The translations under genes were made by a program, and so were the position numbers. Under the pieces are notes generated by a model. The model saw only the letters and a list, made by a program, of their open reading frames with translations. It did not search any database and had not been told where the DNA came from. A stretch of 64,000 nucleotides of DNA from Ziziphus jujuba (Eukaryota > Streptophyta > Magnoliopsida > Rosales > Rhamnaceae): contig NC_083387.1 of the NCBI RefSeq assembly GCF_031755915.1, positions 19,303,001 to 19,367,000 on the forward strand. The letters are read 5' to 3'. Shown in pieces: positions 58,001 to 64,000 of this stretch. Each line of letters starts with the position of its first letter. The first letter of the stretch is position 1.

Positions 58001-61000
58001 TAATTACATAAAGGAAACTTTCATTGGAGCCGTGAAGCCCATGCGCTCATAACACTATTGATGTTTTATTTAGTACAAAACTTTGATTGACATATCAGGC
58101 TAGGTATTCATGCTCACCCTCTCTCTCTCTCTCTCTCTCCATGGAAGGAAGCTCTACGTGGTTTGTTTCTTCACCAAAAAGTCTAATTGTAGGCTGTGAA
58201 ATGCAATGTATTTGCCAAATTTCTGGCAAAAATAAACTTCAAGCTTTCTCCTTTCAAGTATTACAAGAATAGTCTCGGTATAATGCACGTGATGAGTGGT
58301 ATTCAAAATAAATGGTGTTGGCTAGTTTACTTTTGGTGGTTCTTTTGAATAAGTTAGTTTCGTCTTTATTACTTTGCTTTGTTATGTCTACTCAAGGTTC
58401 AAATATTTGTTAAAGCTCATAAATTGAGCGTATCCTTTTTCAGTGTTTCCTTATTCGCAACTTCCCCCGCTACAAAAATTTCCCTTTTTCCTTGCTTTGT
58501 GCTCCCCTTCTCTCTCCTTGTTTCCATCTTCTCCTTTCTCTAGTTTCTCATTTTGTTCCCTACCTTGTAACAAGTAGCATCTGGATCTTTTTGCCAAAAA
58601 AAGGTGGCATCTGCATCTTCATGGCCTTCCTTAATTGACATCCCCTTATCTCCTATTTATTATTATTATTATCAGTTTGACCATTGAACTCATTGCCATT
58701 GTTGTCCTTATCCATTAATTACCACCACCTAACCCCACTAACCTACAGCTGTCTTGTTGTCTCTGTCTTCTGACCCTCAAGCTGCTGTTGCCACTATATG
58801 ATGTAACCATCATTTACGATGCTAGACAGCAACTTTGGTTTGCCTGTTTCTGTTAGCTTTGTTAATATGATTTATTCTCTAGGCTGTAGATTTACATTAT
58901 TTCCAAACCTGTTGAACTTGTTCAATGTAAAAACTTGAAAATCACCAATAGAACCAAACAATTAACATCAATAGACACGATTTAGTGCACAAGAGGATGT
59001 AGCAGATGATAAATGAATAACCACAATTTCTGCCAGGGGAACTATGTTGGTTTGTTTAATTAGCGAATAGTGACAATGTCAATGACATGTCTGGAATGTG
59101 ATTGTGTTTATTCCAATTCTGTTTGACAGTTGCTGATACATTTTAAAATTGATTAAGTAGTCCCGTCTTTTTTCTTTCTCTTTGTATATTAGGACAAGGA
59201 TTGTCTTTATTTTGGGACAACTGGGTGTTTGTTGAAGTCTACATCTCACTTTGTTAATGATTTGGAAAATGTCTCCTTTTTTCTCCTTAATTTGCACGTT
59301 TTATGGAAATTCTTTTTTGAAAAAAAGAAATAGTTTGTGGTTCATAATATGTTATTTTTATCCCCTCCTTTTCTTGGCTTCTATTGTTCCTAACGCATTA
59401 GCAATATGTGACAAACTTGTTCAGCTCAAGAACTGGAGAAAGATATGCATGGTCCAGCAGCTGATTCACTCCCAGCAGAGAAAAAACTAGCTGTTTTTGA
59501 CAAAATTTTTACTGCATATCATGAGGCCAGGAGCTGCATTCATAGTGACTTGGTATGAAGTTTTTCAATGTACTATTGTTTTCTTCTCCTCTCAGACCTA
59601 TTTAAAATTTGCCACCTGATTCATCAATTGTTTATTTTCCTCTGTTTTTCAAACTGCTTTTCGTGATGTAGTATATATTCTAGGTCAGTGCAGGTACCTC
59701 TGAAAATGCGAAAGATGACTTAAATGGTCTTGATAAAGCTGTTAGTGCTGTATTGGGTCAAAGAACCATCGAACGCAACCAGTTGTTGGTTGGCATTGCA
59801 AAGAGTAAACTTAGTAAGCTACATGATGGCAAAAATGAGAAAGCTACCAAGCCTGAGGAGCTTGTTCGATTATACGATCTCTTATTACAGGTTTACTACC
59901 TAACTGATGTACTATTTTAACCTACTATATTTCATGTAAGGATGCTTTACCCTGTACTGTTGAATTAAATTAATGCTTATAAGTTGTATTATGGATTCCA
60001 CCTAAATCCTTATGTAACTGATGTTATGTTTGGCTGAATACTGCTGATCTTTCTGACTTAGTCAGTTCTGGAAGAGATAGGAAGCCTGAAGAAGGTAGCA
60101 TTTGCTGAAGAGTGTGAGCTTAAAAGTTTGGCCTTCCGAGGGGAAAGGTATTTTTCCGTCTTCAGTGGCTGATGTACTGCTCACAAGAAATCCTGTATTC
60201 CATTGACATTGAGTGTGTTTAATATTATTATTTTTGTAGATATCCCCTATTCACTGAATCTTGGAATCAATCTTTCCCTCTATGAGGCTTCTTCTGAATG
60301 AGAAATTATATTCATATTACATCCACCTGCATGATCTTTTTTCTTCTTCAAGAACCAACTTTTTGTAATTTTTTTGTTTATGTTTTTCCTTGTTTGGTGC
60401 TTAAACCCATTTTTGTGCTTGTTTTTTTCATTATGTGTCCTGTTACCTGTTTTCCTTCATCCTTATGATTTCTGATCATCTTTTTGAGGTTATGCTTATC
60501 TGATTAAATTGTGCCAAGTCCTTAACCTTTTATAGTTTCTTATTCCGCTTTTTTAACTCATTTCTGGGTGCCAAAAGGAGGTTTTTACTCTATATTTATT
60601 GGACTTCCAACTTTACGCAGGTGTTTCTTTTTGGGTAGATCATATAAGTTAGCTGGTAGGAGGGTGGAAGCATATGCATTGTACTGCAGGGCTCGCTCTC
60701 TTGCTGGGAATGCCTTGCAGAAATTCCAAGCTGCGAGTAATGCTGATCAGGTGTGTAGATGAGCAAAAGCCTTTTCTTTCCCCTCACAAAGGTTTTTCTT
60801 TTTTGGGGGTGCTAAATTGATCAAAAATTTTGGCCTCTAATGATCAAATTTTAATATATCTTTGGGATATTCTTTTTACAGAAGATTCATGGCTGCTAAA
60901 TCTCATTTTGTTTCTATGTTGGCCTTTTTCCTGCGTAACCTGAAAAATATTCAACCATGTTTAAACTTTGGTTTCAAATTTACGTAAATGCCAAATAATA

Positions 61001-62155
61001 ATTTCTCATATAGACCATATGGTAGGCTGGTATTTTGATTAGATTGGTACATTATTGATAATGTGTTCTTCTATCTTCTGTTAAACAGATACTGATCAAA
61101 GAGTTGAAGAAGTTGTGTGAGGAATGCAGATCCAACAGTTGCATAGACCATGCAGCAGGGATCATGGAAGAACTGAAGGCCCCTGAAAATCTCTCTAAAA
61201 AAATCTCGAATATATCATTAACTGGAGCTGGCAAGAAGGTAATTATTCATTATTATTTTAGATTTTGCTATGTCGTATGATTTTTATCCAGCAACATGGT
61301 TTGATGGGGACAATTAAAATTCACCTCACTATCATATGTCCAAAAAAAAATATATATATATATGGTTTAAAGGCGGGTTTTGCCTGTGAGTTCTTTTGAA
61401 TTGGTTCCATGTTAGGAAAATAGATCTCACCCAAGTTGGAGGGTAGAGGTGGAAGGGAGTTGCTATAGAAAATACAAAGTGATATTTAGAGTAAATAACT
61501 ACCCAACATGGGTTGGTGAGACTGGCACTAAACATTGTACTGATATAGAAAATAGAGTAGAGGAACTAGAGATCCTAGGATTTGGTGGAGCTTGAAAGTA
61601 GGAAAGCATTTTATCGTGTAAATTGAGAATGATTAATTAAGGTAGAAGTTGGAGAGGGTTACAAATTCAAATTGAAATGTCTTTGACATAGTGCTTTTGT
61701 CTGTGGATTGGTGTTTTTTGTCTATAAGCATCTCTAAATTATGCTTGTTTTTTGTAAGACATAGAGAAGGATACAAATTCAAATTGAAAATGTCATTAAA
61801 AAAGTGCTTGGCTCTGTGGGTTGGGTTGTGTCTGTGAGCATCTCTGAATTATGCTTTTTTCGAAAGATGCACTACCATTCCTTAGGTCTGGATGTTCTAT
61901 TTGCTTGACATGATGATTTTGAATTTCATTCAGTTGGAGAAATTCCTACTTGAGAAACTGGAGGCATATGAGTCTGCAGTTGGAGATTCAAGTGCAAAAA
62001 ATGTTCCACGAATCGAAGCCTTCCCTCCTGCCTTCCAAGCAATTCCCCGCAACCCTATAGTTCTGGATCTTGCCTACAATTTCATTGATTTCCCATCCCT
62101 TGAAAATCGGATGAAGAAAGACAAAAAGGGTTTCATTAGTAGGCTTTGGCGGTGA
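55094..62155 (+). CDS. SRP68: Signal recognition particle subunit SRP68
   Basis: Thirteen coding exons: 55094-55184, 55429-55495, 55857-55967, 56305-56500, 57208-57293, 57395-57590, 57854-57965, 59425-59552, 59684-59890, 60062-60147, 60621-60750, 61089-61238, 61934-62155. Joined, they give 593 aa, close to known plant SRP68. SRP68 pairs with SRP72 and binds 7SL RNA in the particle that delivers ribosomes to the ER. The Arg-rich stretch at residues 49-80 (YTRYRRY, ARLRRLYKSLK, GRGKYSKR) is the RNA-binding start. Helical repeats follow. The tail (EAFPPAFQAIPRNPIVLDLAYNFIDFP) is the SRP72-binding end. All introns are GT-AG except intron 5. There the frame needs exon 5 to end at 57293, next to TT; the nearest GT (57293) shifts the frame. 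The stop TGA overlaps a good GTGAGT donor, so a further 3' exon is possible. Confidence 0.92.
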
Positions 62156-63169
62156 GTTCCCTTGTGAGTTTTTATGGACATTTCAGTCACTTTCATACTC
62201 CTAGTTGAGGAATTTTTATGACCCTTTATTTTATTTTCTTTGTGTTGATCAATCTACTCAATTGTAATGATATAGTTTGGATATGCAAATTTTGGACATA
62301 CTGATTCTGATATTAGCAGACTAGAAAAGCATTCACCTCATTTCTCCTCTCACTAAACTAGAAATAGTCCAAAATTTTTAGTTCTTTGCTTTTTTCTGGA
62401 TGGAGGAAACATAATAAAAAGTTGAATTTTTTGGGACAAATTATATTCTGGTATTGATAGTTCATTTCATCTATATTGTAATTGAACTTTTAGTTGTTTG
62501 TGTCAATTGCTTTTGTTTTGGTCGTTGGAATAGTTCAGGCCATTATCAAAGATGAATTGCCTTCAATTTGACTTTAATCAAATTTTATCCAAAAAAAAAT
62601 ATTCTTTTTTTGTTTTTTTCTCTTCTGAGAAGTCAATTTTAAACGATCTAGAAGAGTTGGAGAGTTTTTAAGTAAATGATGGTTCCTCCACATTATGTAA
62701 CCCAGCAATTTGGAGGGCTAATTTCTTGGCCACCTGTAATGCATCATCGCCATGTAAAATTGGTCTTCCAATTTAATCTCATTTCATAGTCAATTTTCAA
62801 ATCATATACTTCAGACCACAATAACAAATTGAAGCCACACTAGGAGGTTTGAACTCCCAAGCAAACAGTGGACTAAAAACTAAAACTTTTTTGACAAGGT
62901 AACTACCATTCATGCAGAGCACCCAAACTAGGCATACCTTCGGAACAACCCAATTTTCCGAATTACATCTAACAATGGATATCATGTCATCCATAAAACA
63001 TGACGGTAAAAAAGTTACAACGGTGCCCAAATTAGGCATATCTTTATTCCTAACAATGTTAATTTTTGTTTCATATATAGCAATAGATATCATGACATTC
63101 ATAAGACAACACAATAAGAAAATTACTATTTTCTCCTACGAAAGTCATGAGTTTGGATTCTCACGAAAG
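62156..63169. other. SRP68 3' flank and intergenic DNA
   Basis: No gene is supported. The frames 62797-63114 and 62912-63298 lie on opposite strands with no recognisable similarity. The end of the GST gene begins at 63170. Confidence 0.45.
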
Positions 63170-63498
63170 TTAGAGCATTTTCTTCTGTTGACAAACAAAG
63201 TCGTAGACTTTATATGGATCTGGCAGGGTCTTGGAAACACTTTCCCTAAGATTGCACCTTTTCACCCATTCCACGAGCCTAGGACGTTCTTTCTCTAGGC
63301 TGAATCTGCAAAATGTCTCATATGTATAGAATCTGCAAGAGAATGGTATTAGGGCAATGTCCAAGAGACCAAAATGGTCCCCATGGAAGTAAGGCATTTC
63401 CTCAAGTTCTCCTTCTAACAGTTTCAAGCATTCTATGAATTCCGCCTTTGCCGATTCTTGGTCAGCTCCCTTGCTTGCCCACATCCTCCTTCCACAGT
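63170..63498 (-). CDS. Tau-class glutathione S-transferase, exon 2 (partial gene)
   Basis: Minus-strand exon after an acceptor TTTGTGCAG (AG at 63500-63499). It reads CGRRMWASKGADQES, then LLEGELEEMPYFHGDHFG and LLDIALIPF. It goes on with YTYETFCRFSLEKERPRLVEW and ends with LPDPYKVYDF. This is the helical C-terminal domain of plant GSTU enzymes, which conjugate glutathione to electrophiles in the cytosol. The N-terminal thioredoxin-like exon with the active-site serine should lie beyond 64000 and is not in the window. No stop or frameshift is seen in the exon, so it may be functional. A start at 63595 upstream of the acceptor is judged intronic. Confidence 0.8.
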
Positions 63499-64000
63499 CT
63501 GCACAAATGTTGATACATATAGCTTGTCTTGCTCTAAAATGTATGTGCTTAACCATATAGGTTCGTTTTCTTTGAGGGATAGACAAGTTACACACTTATT
63601 CTTTAAAGGATATGCATTTAAATATTTGAAGCACTCATAAATAAGCGTTTTTTTATAACAAAATCATATATATATATATATATACACACAGCCTTATTAC
63701 AAAGAACATCATATAGAAAACATTCAAATTGCAATGTTAGACATGCACAGGTGTGAGCAAATTGATGTTTTCTATAACAAAATTATATCTATATTATATA
63801 TATATATATATAAATTTATATTAGCATATCAAGTAAACCTAGTAGCAAAACCATTAAAACTTCTCTTATAAAGTTTTTGAAAACTTCAAGAGCTAAGATT
63901 TATAAATAAATTGGTAATCAATATGATTTCATATAGGTTCATATATATTATGTGACCAAAATTTGTGTTATTGTTGCAAGTTTTAGTAAACATCTTGTTG
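63499..64000. other. Presumed GST intron, window edge
   Basis: AT-rich with (TA)n runs near 63666-63684 and 63793-63812. No N-terminal GST exon is recognisable. Confidence 0.4.

Noticed and set aside
63499..63595. Upstream start for the GST exon
   Set aside because: A TTTGTGCAG acceptor precedes the conserved CGRRMWA segment, and the upstream residues do not resemble a GST.

Overview
This window is nuclear DNA of a flowering plant, most likely a woody eudicot. It is AT-rich and dominated by transposable elements, with split genes (GT-AG introns), long homopolymer runs and plant-specific families: an LRR receptor kinase, a tau-class glutathione transferase, Ty1/copia and Ty3/gypsy retrotransposons, and hAT and Harbinger DNA transposons. 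The species cannot be named from the sequence.

Three loci look like host genes with good coding sequence. (1) A two-exon LRR receptor-like kinase with a non-RD kinase domain (15101-18598, minus, 1025 aa) resembles subfamily XII immune receptors. (2) SRP68, a subunit of the signal recognition particle (55094-62155, plus, 13 coding exons, 593 aa), has one abnormal splice donor. (3) The second exon of a tau-class glutathione S-transferase (63170-63498, minus) lies at the right edge. Broken host genes are two receptor-kinase relics beside the intact kinase, the 3' end of a second kinase type (6554-6928), a Harbinger-type transposase fragment (6010-6500) and an F-box gene start cut off by a retrotransposon (50345-50653).

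The main structural result is at 7283-31875. Two LTRs of one copia family, both in minus orientation, lie 24.6 kb apart and are flanked on their outer sides by the same 5-bp target-site duplication (TTGTC). Gag, protease, integrase, RT and the start of RNase H lie at 22895-26466. The RNase H reading resumes, at the next expected codon, at 8736. The 14.16 kb between these points (8737-22894) carries the whole receptor-kinase cluster, including the apparently intact gene. A 2.93-kb gypsy solo LTR with its own GCACG duplication (26954-29885) sits in the leader of the same copia element. Removing both inserts leaves a normal copia element of about 7.5 kb. The kinase locus therefore appears to be nested inside a retrotransposon.

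Other regions: 1-7282 holds an hAT element with exact TSD, an LTR-retrotransposon leader, a Harbinger remnant and a kinase pseudogene. 31876-38140 is AT-rich and holds a MITE inside a tandem duplication. 38140-47160 is a retrotransposon nest in which a damaged copia element lies between two gypsy LTRs in inverted orientation. 48150-50345 is a copia remnant abutting the F-box fragment. 51200-54700 is AT-rich repeat sequence. SRP68 and the GST exon follow. No rRNA, tRNA or CRISPR array was recognised. All TE boundaries and homologies were read by eye, without alignment software.
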